Assembly (NCBI GenBank): GCA_002721755.1
Contig: PBLL01000015.1
Span: 46,147-110,146, forward strand
Length of the DNA stretch: 64,000 nucleotides
Reading direction: 5' to 3'
From: Actinomycetota bacterium
Lineage (GTDB): Bacteria; Actinomycetota; Acidimicrobiia; Acidimicrobiales; MedAcidi-G1
The notes under the pieces were generated by a model, which saw nothing but the letters and a program-made list of their open reading frames with translations, was not told the DNA's origin and made no database searches. Shown here one piece after another: positions 39,949 to 49,113 of this stretch (positions are counted from its first letter, which is position 1; every line of letters begins with the position of its first letter). Both the position numbers and the translations under genes were made by a program.

Positions 39949-41385
39949 TCAGGAGAAAGGAACTTGTTCAACCCTTAAGACATTTGTCGCTCTGGCATTG
40001 GCATTCGTCCCTGCCAAAACCGCTACCAGTTCACCTTCTTCAAGTCCGACTTTGTCTCTAACCAGACGCAAAGCTGCGCCAATCCGAGATTCTATATCTC
40101 CACCTTCCGGCAAATGAATTGATTCTGTGCCCCAACTCAGTGATAACTGACCGACAGTTCTCGTATCTGATGTCAGGCCGATTATTCTCGCGGTTGGTCT
40201 AAATCTCGCCATAGAACGGACCGTGAAACCTGTACCCGATATACAAAGAATGGTTTTAACTCCCAATTCAGTCACTGCGCGATAAGTGGCTTGAGTCATT
40301 GCATCGGTGACGTAGGTATTGGGATCATCAGTGTCAGTAAGTCTCATTTCTGACAACTCTTCTCCCCAGGAGCGATGATCGAACACATCATCAGCCCGTT
40401 CAGCTATTTGGGACATAGTTTCAAGAGCATTAACCGGATCTGCACTAACTGCTGTTTCTCCGGAAAGCATTAAAGCACTAGTGCCGTCCCAAACAGCGTT
40501 TGCTACATCCGAGACTTCAGCACGAGTGGGATCTGGAGCGATAATCATCGATTCCAACATTTGTGTTGCAGTAATGGCAGGGCGTCCAAGAGCAATGCAT
40601 TTCCTTATTATTTCCTTCTGGAGTATCGGCAGCTCTTCTATAGGCCACTCATTCCCAAGATCACCACGTGCCACCATCACAGCTCCAGAGGCTTCAATTA
40701 TTTCTGAAAGATCCTCCACGGCATCTCTAGTTTCTATTTTCGCAACCACTAAAGGACCGTGAGGATGGGGATCCAACGAAAGTTTGGCTAAATCAGAAGC
40801 AGCGCGAACAAACGACAAAGCAACCATATCGACTTCTAGATCCAAAAATCTTTCTAAAGCCTGTAAATCCCATTCAGTAGGCGCTGAGACTGAAAGGCGA
40901 CTGGCTGGTATATAAAGACCTGGTCTCCCACTCATAACACCGCCATGTATAACACGTGCATCTAAATGATTTTCGTGACGTTCCTCAATCTGTATGACTC
41001 CGCGACCATCGCCAACGATAAGACGGTCACCCAAATGAACGTCGTTGAACAAATTTTCATAATCAACCTGGATAATTTGATCATTGCTAGAAGAATTACC
41101 TATTTGGACTTCAATTTTTGAATCTTCAGCTAAAAGAACAGGAGAATCGCCGAAGGATGCAAGTCTTATTTTAGGACCTGGCAGATCGACCAGAATGCCT
41201 ACTGTTCTATCCTCTTCTTTGGCAATACTTCGAATTAGTTTTAATCTACTTATTGCATCTTCTATGCTTCCGTGAGCTAAACCCAGCCGCGCTACATCCA
41301 TCCCTGCCGTAATCAAGCCGCGAAGAACTTTTTCAGATTCGGAAGCAGGTCCAATTGTTGCAATTATTTTGGTACGGCGAGCCAT
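39949..41385 (-). CDS. pyk: Pyruvate kinase
   Basis: RRTKIIATIGPAS, MVARGDLGNEWPIEELPILQKEII, ATQMLESM. Confidence 0.95.
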   Translation of the reverse strand: MARRTKIIATIGPASESEKVLRGLITAGMDVARLGLAHGSIEDAISRLKLIRSIAKEEDRTVGILVDLPGPKIRLASFGDSPVLLAEDSKIEVQIGNSSSNDQIIQVDYENLFNDVHLGDRLIVGDGRGVIQIEERHENHLDARVIHGGVMSGRPGLYIPASRLSVSAPTEWDLQALERFLDLEVDMVALSFVRAASDLAKLSLDPHPHGPLVVAKIETRDAVEDLSEIIEASGAVMVARGDLGNEWPIEELPILQKEIIRKCIALGRPAITATQMLESMIIAPDPTRAEVSDVANAVWDGTSALMLSGETAVSADPVNALETMSQIAERADDVFDHRSWGEELSEMRLTDTDDPNTYVTDAMTQATYRAVTELGVKTILCISGTGFTVRSMARFRPTARIIGLTSDTRTVGQLSLSWGTESIHLPEGGDIESRIGAALRLVRDKVGLEEGELVAVLAGTNANARATNVLRVEQVPFS

Positions 41386-41454
41386 ACATAAAGATTACTC
41401 TCGAGGAACCTTAGAAAAGGTTAATACTGCATGAAGATTGAGTAATCTTTTGTT

Positions 41455-42231
41455 ATGGGATCATTAATTAACCCTAAATCCTTGCCCTTCCTTGAGCATC
41501 CCGGACCAATTCCTTTTGCACATAGAGGAGGTGCTGGAGATTTTCCTGAGAATACTTTGCCTGCCTTCCGAAATGCTATAGAACTTGGTTACAAACATTT
41601 AGAAACAGACGTTCATTTGACCAAGGATGGAAAAGTGGTTGCCTTTCATGATGAGTCCTTGGATCGAGTAACAGATCATTCCGGAAAGATCTCTGATTTT
41701 ACATTAAATGAAATATCACAAATCCAAATTGGTGGCTCCGAAAAGATCCCTACTCTATTGGAACTTCTAGAGTCATTTCCTGAGGCGAAAATAAACATAG
41801 ATCCAAAATCAGATAACGTTGTTTTTCCTTTGATCGAACTACTTCAGACCACGAACTCAATATCTCGTGTATGTGTCGGTTCCTTTTCCGATAAGAGAAT
41901 AAAACAAATACGCTCTTCTTTAGGATCGCAGCTTTGTGTTTCCGCCGGTCCAAAATCTGTAATGAAATTTTTAGCCGAAAAATATACTTTTTCTTTTTCA
42001 AGGTTTAACTATCACTGTCTGCAGGTACCTCAGCGCTCCGGGCCTGTAAAAATCGTCACTAAAGACTTTGTAGAACGAGCGCACGCTAAAGGTCTTCAGG
42101 TTCATGTCTGGACGATAGATGACCCTAACGAAATGCACGAACTTCTCGACTTGGGAGTTGATGGTCTGATGACCGACGAAACTTCAACACTTAAAGATGT
42201 TCTGTTAGAAAGAAATGACTGGTGGAATTAG
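41455..42231 (+). CDS. Glycerophosphodiester phosphodiesterase (second copy)
   Basis: PFAHRGGAGDFPENTLPAF, LETDVHLTKDGKVVAFHDESLDR, WTIDDP. Confidence 0.93.
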   Translation: MGSLINPKSLPFLEHPGPIPFAHRGGAGDFPENTLPAFRNAIELGYKHLETDVHLTKDGKVVAFHDESLDRVTDHSGKISDFTLNEISQIQIGGSEKIPTLLELLESFPEAKINIDPKSDNVVFPLIELLQTTNSISRVCVGSFSDKRIKQIRSSLGSQLCVSAGPKSVMKFLAEKYTFSFSRFNYHCLQVPQRSGPVKIVTKDFVERAHAKGLQVHVWTIDDPNEMHELLDLGVDGLMTDETSTLKDVLLERNDWWN

Positions 42232-42516
42232 TCATTGCTGACGTGCCTGTGGATTTAACTGTGAATATTGACATTTTTCTTGTGGAAAAATTTTATTTTT
42301 ATGTGGATTTCCCTAACTTAACTTGCTTCTTCAATATGTGTGAGTATTGTTGCTTTCGTTGATTGCAAAATTGTTCGGAAGTACACAAACTTTTGAAATG
42401 AAGTCACCGCTTCAAATCGAAAATTTGTGACCCTGAAGAATTTAGCGATTAACAGTTTTAGTGGTTGGAAAATTTTCAACCAAATTTCTGAAAAGAAATA
42501 CCATCTAAAACAAAGG

Positions 42517-42575
42517 AATGGCTCCAAGGAGTTGACTGGGCAACCAGAAGGCTACTTGGAGCCATTTTCTTTTCT
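42517..42575. terminator. Strong hairpin with 12-bp perfect stem followed by a T-rich tract (+ strand)
   Basis: AATGGCTCCAAG (42517-42528) / CTTGGAGCCATT (42555-42566); inner CTGG-GCAA-CCAG (42536-42547); then TTTTCTTTT. Confidence 0.7.
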
Positions 42576-42579
42576 GTCC

Positions 42580-43608
42580 TCAAATCAGTGATTTAAGAAG
42601 CTTCATTACTAGTCCGTTATCAACTGACTCGACAACTTTTTTGATCCCTTCGTCGATGTCAAGAACAACTCCTGCTATAACTAGTGCAGCGGCGGCGTTA
42701 AGTAAAACCATTTCGCGTCTCGCACCCATCTCGATCCCTGTAAAAATATTTTGAGCTATTTCGGCATTTTCTTCCGCTGAACCACCTTTGATGCTCTCAG
42801 GAGAAAAGTATGAAATTCCCCAGTCCATTGGGTCTAATACCCATTCAGAGATTTCTCCGTCTTTCAACTCCACTATTCTGGAAGGGGCGGTTACTGATAT
42901 CTCATCCGCTCCATCTTCACCTGTAACGATCCACGCACGTTCGGAACTATTTGCAAGTAAAACTTCTGCCATCTGTCTGGCAACCTTTAAATTGGCAGTC
43001 CCAATTAGATGACGCTTTACTCGACCTGGATGCGATAGAGGACCAAGAATGTTAAACACTGTTGGAACTCCTATACCGGCTCTTACAGGTCCGGCGAAAC
43101 GCATTGCAGGATGAAAAGTTTTAGCAAATGCAAAACCTAAATTTTTTTTATTAACCTGCTCAGCCACCTCTTTGGGAGTTTGTTCTATAGGTAGACCCAG
43201 AGCGTCTAAGAGATCAAAAGCTCCAGATGTAGATGATGCTCGCCTATTGCCGTGCTTGCAAACTACTGCACCAGAAGCAGCTGCCACAAAAGATGCCATT
43301 GTAGAAACATTTAGAGCCGCTTCACGTCTCTGAGGGGAACCTCCGGTTCCGACTATGTCTATAGTCCCATCAGGCAAAGAAAGAGGTTCGGATGCATTGA
43401 GCATAGCCCTAACAAGACCGATGATTTCTTCGGTCGTTTCACCTTTAACTTTCAGTGCTACTAGAAAAGCAGCTATCTGAGATGGATCAGCTTCACCTGA
43501 GAGAATCTCACTTAAGACTGATTCTGTTTTATCGGCTGTCAAATTTTTACCGTCACAGAGTTCAGCAAGAAGTGCAGGCCAGCCGTTAAATTTTTCGAGC
43601 ATAACCAC
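42580..43608 (-). CDS. trpD: Anthranilate phosphoribosyltransferase family protein
   Basis: DIVGTGGSPQRREAALNVSTMASFVAAASGAVVCKHGNRRASSTSGAFDLLDALG. Confidence 0.93.
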   Translation of the reverse strand: MVMLEKFNGWPALLAELCDGKNLTADKTESVLSEILSGEADPSQIAAFLVALKVKGETTEEIIGLVRAMLNASEPLSLPDGTIDIVGTGGSPQRREAALNVSTMASFVAAASGAVVCKHGNRRASSTSGAFDLLDALGLPIEQTPKEVAEQVNKKNLGFAFAKTFHPAMRFAGPVRAGIGVPTVFNILGPLSHPGRVKRHLIGTANLKVARQMAEVLLANSSERAWIVTGEDGADEISVTAPSRIVELKDGEISEWVLDPMDWGISYFSPESIKGGSAEENAEIAQNIFTGIEMGARREMVLLNAAAALVIAGVVLDIDEGIKKVVESVDNGLVMKLLKSLI

Positions 43609-43750
43609 TCCCTATATTTCTAGTTGAAGAAAACAAAGTGACTATAAGGATTCTATTGCTTCCTTTTATGTATTTATAAACTGATTAGAACAAACTGCTA
43701 ATTAGAAGTAATTATGTTGCTTATCTACCTACGAAGAGCCACACTGGTAT

Positions 43751-44100
43751 TGGTGAGCCGACCGGGTGATCGCAGTGCATTTGCATTGAGGAAGGTCGGG
43801 GCTCCATAGAGCAGAATGCTGGCTAACGGCCAGTCAAGGTGACTTGAAGGAAAGTGCCACAGAAAATAGACCGCCGATGATTCGATTTCGAAAACAGGCA
43901 AGGGTGAAAAGGTGCGGTAAGAGCGCACCAGCGAACTAGGTGACTTGTTCGGCTAGGTAAACCCCATTCGGAGCAAGGTCAAGAAGGAAGAGGGTTGCTC
44001 GCCCGACGACACTTCCAGGTGGACCGCATAGATGGATGATCACACAACCAGATTCAAAAGGATTTGGTGGACAGAACCCCGCCTACAGGTCGGCTCACCA
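43751..44100 (+). ncRNA. rnpB: RNase P RNA (bacterial type A)
   Basis: GAGGAAGGTCGGGGCTCC, ACAGAAAATAGACCGCC, GGGTGAAAAGGTGCGGTAAGAGCGCACCAGCG, AGGTAAACCCC, ACAGAACCCCGCCTACAGGTCGGCTCACC; GGTGAGCCGACC at the 5' end pairs with GGTCGGCTCACC at the 3' end. Confidence 0.96.
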
Positions 44101-44144
44101 TCAAATTTGTTGTACTGCTTCACGAAATATGAGATAATTACTTT

Positions 44145-44240
44145 ATGGAAACAATGAATTCTGATTGCACATGCGGTCCTAATTGCGAATGCACAGAAGA
44201 AGTTAACTGTGGCTGCACATGCTGGAAAGAAGAAATTTAA
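44145..44240 (+). CDS. Cys-rich 31-aa metallothionein-like microprotein (not in ORF track)
   Basis: ATG GAA ACA ... TAA translates to METMNSDCTCGPNCECTEEVNCGCTCWKEEI; 7 Cys in CxC/CxCxC arrangement. Confidence 0.6.
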   Translation: METMNSDCTCGPNCECTEEVNCGCTCWKEEI

Positions 44241-44260
44241 AACGAAATCAGTTTGGACAA

Positions 44261-44476
44261 CTAGGCAGAAGTTGGGCAAGCCCCTGAGTTTGACATGCCG
44301 TTTTGAACCAGTCTTGTAACCATATTTTCAACTGACGGTGACCACCCAGTACTATCGCTTACTTCCGAGTTAACCGACGGCGCTGTTGTCACAGAATCAA
44401 CCCCTGAAACCAGTCCAGCCGCTGCTAAAGCGAGAGACACTGAGAAAATAACCGCTGCATATCTTTTCATAATCAT
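44261..44476 (-). CDS. Small secreted protein
   Basis: MKRYAAVIFSVSLALAAAGLVSGVDS signal-peptide-like N-terminus, 71 aa. Confidence 0.5.
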   Translation of the reverse strand: MIMKRYAAVIFSVSLALAAAGLVSGVDSVTTAPSVNSEVSDSTGWSPSVENMVTRLVQNGMSNSGACPTSA

Positions 44477-44548
44477 ATTTTAACTCGATCTCTTACCCAA
44501 GACTATTTCTAGTAGATAAAATTCGGTGATTATTGTCACTTAAAATGA

Positions 44549-45106
44549 CTAAAGCACATTGAAATTTCGTAAAACCGGACCATGATTTCCAAAATCTATT
44601 GACATAGAAGACCCAGGAGAAACGTAGCTTCTCCATGCAATTTCAGCGCCTCCACCCAAAACCCATGCTAAAGCTGCTTTTATTGGAGAAACATGAGTCA
44701 CAACCACAACGTCGCTTTCACTTGAAACACTCTTTAACTCTTCGCAAGCTTCCGCGACTCGTATATTTAACGCAGACAAGGATTCACCTTTTTCTGGCGC
44801 CCAGTCAACATCTGATCGCCATTTTTTCCAAATATCACCATCAATACTTTCAATTGAACGACCTTCTAGCACGCCGTAGTCCAGCTCCAACCAACGGGGG
44901 TCCGGGTTAACACTTTCACTTATATAACTAGCAGTTTCCATGGTTCTTCTGAGAGGGCTTGAAATAACAAGATCCACTTTCCCTAAACGGGCTGCTAAAT
45001 CATAGGCTTGCTGGCGACCAACCTCATCAAGATCTGGGTCACTTCTCCCTAATAATTTTCCATTTGCATTGAATTCTGTCCTTCCATGACGAACTATGAA
45101 CAACAT
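44549..45106 (-). CDS. Histidine phosphatase (phosphoglycerate mutase-like) family protein
   Basis: LFIVRHGRTEFNANGKLLGRSDPDLDEVG; VVVTHVSPIKAAL. Confidence 0.92.
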   Translation of the reverse strand: MLFIVRHGRTEFNANGKLLGRSDPDLDEVGRQQAYDLAARLGKVDLVISSPLRRTMETASYISESVNPDPRWLELDYGVLEGRSIESIDGDIWKKWRSDVDWAPEKGESLSALNIRVAEACEELKSVSSESDVVVVTHVSPIKAALAWVLGGGAEIAWRSYVSPGSSMSIDFGNHGPVLRNFNVL

Positions 45107-45591
45107 CAGTTCACTCGCAAGGAATACAAATGACCGTGTCTTTTAAATGCAGAAAGGTTTACAGAATTTTTCATCTCAAACTTTTTCCATCCCCAGACTG
45201 CAATAATAATTGCCAAGAATTCCAGAATCAGTCCTGTCGAGAAAGAGAATTCTAGACGGCTAACTTCATTTCCAAAATTTTCAGAACCTGTGAAAGGCCA
45301 CCAGAAAATCTCTTTTTCTGTCCAGGTGGTGTCTAATACTAAATGGGCTAAAAGACCAATAGGAACGGGTAAAAACTTTCTTTGTAGTCTGCGTTTACCT
45401 TTTCCTAAGAGCATGACCAAAATCAAAACACCTACTGAAAATATCAAAGTATGCAATAACCATTTAAATCCCAAAGTTGTTTCAAGCACAGGCAACAACG
45501 CCCCTATTGCCACCAACCTGTAATCCAGAAAAGGGCTTCTGAAAATCAAAGCTGTTCCTACTATTGATGTAACACCGAACCAAAGAAACAT
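45106..45591 (-). CDS. Membrane protein, YdjM/metal-dependent hydrolase-like
   Basis: 161 aa multi-TM with LLHTLIFSV and LLAHLVLDTTW. Confidence 0.5.
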   Translation of the reverse strand: MFLWFGVTSIVGTALIFRSPFLDYRLVAIGALLPVLETTLGFKWLLHTLIFSVGVLILVMLLGKGKRRLQRKFLPVPIGLLAHLVLDTTWTEKEIFWWPFTGSENFGNEVSRLEFSFSTGLILEFLAIIIAVWGWKKFEMKNSVNLSAFKRHGHLYSLRVN

Positions 45592-46332
45592 TTAGCGCAC
45601 CACTAGCCGCCCACATTCTGAACACTCGGTCAAAGCTCCTAGATCAAGCGCTTTGATACGATCCGCCTCCATTGCTGACATAGTCAAATGACACCCGTTG
45701 CAAGTAGGACCATCAAACCGGACAACAGCGTCAGATGGAAAATGCTCACGATACGTTTCATAATAAGTAAGGATTTCATCTGTGAGACTTTCGATCTTTC
45801 CTTCGCGCCTAATTTTTGCTTCTGCAATCTTTTTATCTAACTCGTTTTCCGCAGAGTTCAAAGTAGATTCTGCATTACCAAGTTCAATGCTTTGGGTCTC
45901 GAACAAAGTATTTAGTTTTTCAACATTCAAAGCTGTTTCTTCTATAACACTTAAGATTTCAAGTAATTCCGATTCCAATACGTCTTGTCTTTCCTTCAAA
46001 TGAACAATTTCATCTTGAAGACTTTTGGCCTCTTTCTCGGTCGTTATAACGCCGCTGTACAACTTCTCATCCACTTCACGCAATCTTGTTTCAATTGAGG
46101 CAAGTTCGAGATCGAGTCTTTTTTCTTTCTTTGTCAGGTCCAGATTTTCCACCTCACGAGAAGATATATTTCTTTCTGTTGCACTTCTCTCTTCTTTTAG
46201 CAAGTTCACTTTCTCTCGTTCAGGTAAGTTTTTAACTTGATGATCCAATTGAGCCAAAAGTGAATCTTCTGCCTGTAAATCAAAGAGAGGCTCAACTAGG
46301 TCTTCAGGAATGACAACATTTTCCACAAGCAC
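45592..46332 (-). CDS. Coiled-coil protein with C4-type zinc ribbon
   Basis: Long coiled coil then CNGCHLTMSAMEADRI...LTECSECGRLVVR. Confidence 0.88.
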   Translation of the reverse strand: MLVENVVIPEDLVEPLFDLQAEDSLLAQLDHQVKNLPEREKVNLLKEERSATERNISSREVENLDLTKKEKRLDLELASIETRLREVDEKLYSGVITTEKEAKSLQDEIVHLKERQDVLESELLEILSVIEETALNVEKLNTLFETQSIELGNAESTLNSAENELDKKIAEAKIRREGKIESLTDEILTYYETYREHFPSDAVVRFDGPTCNGCHLTMSAMEADRIKALDLGALTECSECGRLVVR

Positions 46333-46363
46333 ATGTTAGAAGAAGTTAAGGGTGCAGTAAATT

Positions 46364-46831
46364 TCAGTATGTGCCTCCGAGTTTTGTATGATCCCAGGAA
46401 ATAATTTCCTGAGGTTCAACAATCACCGCAGTGCGTTTCAAGGACATCTGTTTGGCAGCTTCTGAAAGAACTTCCTCCCCATACTCTGGTTGATTCCTGA
46501 GCATCACTGCCTTTGCGTATCTTTCAACGTTTTCTGGTATGCCATCAAGTAGAGCTTTCCCTTTGATCATTACACCTCTTAGTTTTTCATAGACAACTCC
46601 ATCCTCTAAAAGGACTGTTATATTTGGGTTTCGCTGCAGATTCAAAATTTTCTGAGAGCGTGTGTAAGTTTCAAAAACAATCTTTTCATCAACTACAGCA
46701 AACCAAAGAGTTGTTAAATGAGGCCAACCATCAGCACCTATGCAAGAAACTTGAAGACTTTTTTGTTCTTCTATGAAAGAAGCCAATTCATCTTCTGTCA
46801 TCTGAATTAATTCTCTACGATTAGCTGCCAT
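46364..46831 (-). CDS. PPOX-class (split beta-barrel FMN/F420-binding) protein
   Basis: LQVSCIGADGWPHLTTLWFAVVDEKIVFETYTRSQKILNLQRNPNITVLLEDG. Confidence 0.82.
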   Translation of the reverse strand: MAANRRELIQMTEDELASFIEEQKSLQVSCIGADGWPHLTTLWFAVVDEKIVFETYTRSQKILNLQRNPNITVLLEDGVVYEKLRGVMIKGKALLDGIPENVERYAKAVMLRNQPEYGEEVLSEAAKQMSLKRTAVIVEPQEIISWDHTKLGGTY

Positions 46832-46890
46832 AAATCTCCCCTTTGTGCTACTCCAATAACTCTAATAAGAAAAAAAATTGCCGTAAATAG

Positions 46891-46954
46891 CGTACGCCCC
46901 ACCAAGTGGGGCGTACGTTTCGCTCGGTAAGAGATTAGGGGGAAATCTACCGAG
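46891..46954. promoter_or_regulatory. Two tandem hairpins in divergent intergenic region
   Basis: CGTACGCCCCAC-caa-GTGGGGCGTACG (46891-46917) followed by CTCGGTA...TACCGAG (46923-46954). Confidence 0.6.
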
Positions 46955-47118
46955 TATTAAATTTCAACAACATGTTTAGATTACTGTTTCCTATTTCTGA
47001 TTTTTCAGTTTTTTGTCTATAGTTTCGTGACTTTCGACACGTCTTAATTGAGCGATGACCGGCAATGACAAATACAAGTCTTGCAGGTATTGTTCAGTTA
47101 TAAGAGGTATGGAGAATT

Positions 47119-48123
47119 ATGTCTAAACCCAACGATGAACAACTACAGATGATCTTCGAAGACATGGTCATAGCTCGAACGCAGGCTGGAAGGCTTTGGA
47201 ACATGCAACGTCAGGGGCAGGTTGGTACGATAGCCCCGATAGACGGTCATGAAGCTGCAATTGTTGGAGCTGTGCATGCACTTCAAACTGAGAGCGACTG
47301 GGTTCTTCCACAATACCGCGAACCCTTGGGGCTCAGAAAATACGGTCCGGAAGTGCTTGATGCTTTCATGCTCTACAACCTTGGGCATCCGCTAGGAGGA
47401 CATATTCCTGATCCTGTCAAAGTGGTCCCCTCTCAAATTTCTTTGGCTGCTTCAATCCCACACGCAGTTGGACTGGCCTGGGGGATGTCTCTAAAAAACG
47501 AGCCTGGAGTGGTTTTAGTCTTCTTCGGTGACGGAGCAAGTTCCGAAGGTGATTTTTATGAAGCGGGAAATCTTGCGGGAGTTCTTAAAGCGCCGGTTAT
47601 TTTTCTTTGCGTTAACAACCAGTGGGCGATTTCAACACCCACTAATCTTCAAACCGCTGCGAAAGACTTTTCTTCTAAAGCTGCAGCTTTTGGAATACCT
47701 GGGGTGACAGTTGATGGGAACAATCCTTCACTTGTGTATGAGGCAGTATCCGAAGCAAGAGAGCATGCGGTAAATGGTCAAGGGCCAACTCTGATCGAAG
47801 CTACTGTCTACCGACTAGGTGCACATACAACCGCCGATGATCCAACTAGGTATGTTCCGGCTGAAGACCTATCTGCCGCTCAGAAAAATGATCCTCTCTT
47901 GTCACTTCTGCAAGAGTTGAAAAACAAAAACTTGTGGAGTGATGACAAACAAGAAGAAGTTGAAAAGGCTGCTCTCGAAAGACTGGACGAAGCTTTTGAA
48001 AAAGCTAAAAATACTCCCCTGCTAACTGACTCGCTATTGGACCATTGTTTTGCTTCCGATACATCAAGACTCGCTAGACAAAGAGAGCAACTCAGTAGAT
48101 CAATGGAGAAAAGCCATGAGTGA
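47119..48123 (+). CDS. 2-oxoacid (pyruvate/branched-chain) dehydrogenase E1 alpha
   Basis: GDGASSEGDFYEAGNLAGVLKAPVIFLCVNNQWAIS; LGAHTTADDPTRY. Confidence 0.9.
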   Translation: MSKPNDEQLQMIFEDMVIARTQAGRLWNMQRQGQVGTIAPIDGHEAAIVGAVHALQTESDWVLPQYREPLGLRKYGPEVLDAFMLYNLGHPLGGHIPDPVKVVPSQISLAASIPHAVGLAWGMSLKNEPGVVLVFFGDGASSEGDFYEAGNLAGVLKAPVIFLCVNNQWAISTPTNLQTAAKDFSSKAAAFGIPGVTVDGNNPSLVYEAVSEAREHAVNGQGPTLIEATVYRLGAHTTADDPTRYVPAEDLSAAQKNDPLLSLLQELKNKNLWSDDKQEEVEKAALERLDEAFEKAKNTPLLTDSLLDHCFASDTSRLARQREQLSRSMEKSHE

Positions 48124-49108
48124 GAAAACCTCTGAGCTCTCAATGCTAGAAGCGATCAATGAAACACTCCACAGCGAAATGGCTCGGGACGACAGAATTG
48201 TGATTCTAGGAGAAGATGTTGGTAGAAACGGTGGAGTATTTAGAGCTACGGAAGGCTTAATCGAAAAATTCGGCGATACTCGTGTTGTTGATACCCCAAT
48301 TTCAGAAGCTGCTATTGCAGGTTCATCTGTAGGTTTAGCAATGGCCGGATTGGTCCCTGTTGCTGAAATTCAGTTTCTAGGCTTTTCATACCAAGCGATG
48401 CATCAAATAGCAGGACAGATTGCACGCCTACGCTACAGAACACAAAGTCGTTTTGAACCTCAGATAACTATCAGAGCGCCTTTCGGAGGCGGAGTTAGGA
48501 CACCTGAACTGCATTCAGATTCTTTAGAAGCCCAATTCGCTAACATTCCGGGTCTGAAAATCGTCTTACCGTCTACCGCTTCGGACGCAAAAGGGTTGTT
48601 AACTTCCGCTATACGGGATCCCGATCCTGTACTCTTTCTCGAACCTCTACGCGGCTATAGGGGTATTCGAGACATGGTTCCAGATGATGAGCATGTTGTA
48701 CCTTTAGGCAAAGCTAACTTGGTTAAAAAAGGTGACGACGTTGTAATTATTTCTTGGAGCTACCAGGTTGAACTTTCGAAGCGTGTAGCGGATTCCTTAG
48801 AAAAAGCCGGCATTTCAGTAGCGGTATTAGATTTGCGTAGCATTGTTCCACTCGACATTGAGGCTATAAGTCAAATCGTTACACACTGTGGACGAGTGGT
48901 AGTCGTTCAGGAAGCCCCTGAAACAGGAGGCTTTGCTTCCGAGGTGATCGCAACTATTAATGACGAATGTTTCTGGTCTTTAGAAGCTCCTGTTATTAGG
49001 GTCTCAGGTTTTGATGTTCCATATCCAGTTGGAATGCTTGAAAATTTATATGTTCCAGACGAAGAAAGAATACGTTTAGCCGTCTTGAAATCTCTTGAAG
49101 GAAGTTGA
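48116..49108 (+). CDS. 2-oxoacid dehydrogenase E1 beta
   Basis: ILGEDVGRNGGVFRATEGL; overlaps E1 alpha (ATG 48116). Confidence 0.92.
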   Translation: MSEKTSELSMLEAINETLHSEMARDDRIVILGEDVGRNGGVFRATEGLIEKFGDTRVVDTPISEAAIAGSSVGLAMAGLVPVAEIQFLGFSYQAMHQIAGQIARLRYRTQSRFEPQITIRAPFGGGVRTPELHSDSLEAQFANIPGLKIVLPSTASDAKGLLTSAIRDPDPVLFLEPLRGYRGIRDMVPDDEHVVPLGKANLVKKGDDVVIISWSYQVELSKRVADSLEKAGISVAVLDLRSIVPLDIEAISQIVTHCGRVVVVQEAPETGGFASEVIATINDECFWSLEAPVIRVSGFDVPYPVGMLENLYVPDEERIRLAVLKSLEGS

Positions 49109-49113
49109 GTTTT

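Noticed and set aside
42318-42527. 69-aa - strand ORF
   Set aside because: Covers the structured gap before trpD; no start signal, aromatic-rich composition typical of AT-rich noncoding DNA
43725-43928. 67-aa - strand ORF
   Set aside because: Lies within RNase P RNA
44040-44279. 79-aa - strand ORF
   Set aside because: Overlaps the rnpB 3' end and is antisense to the Cys-rich ORF; its Cys/Phe content is a by-product
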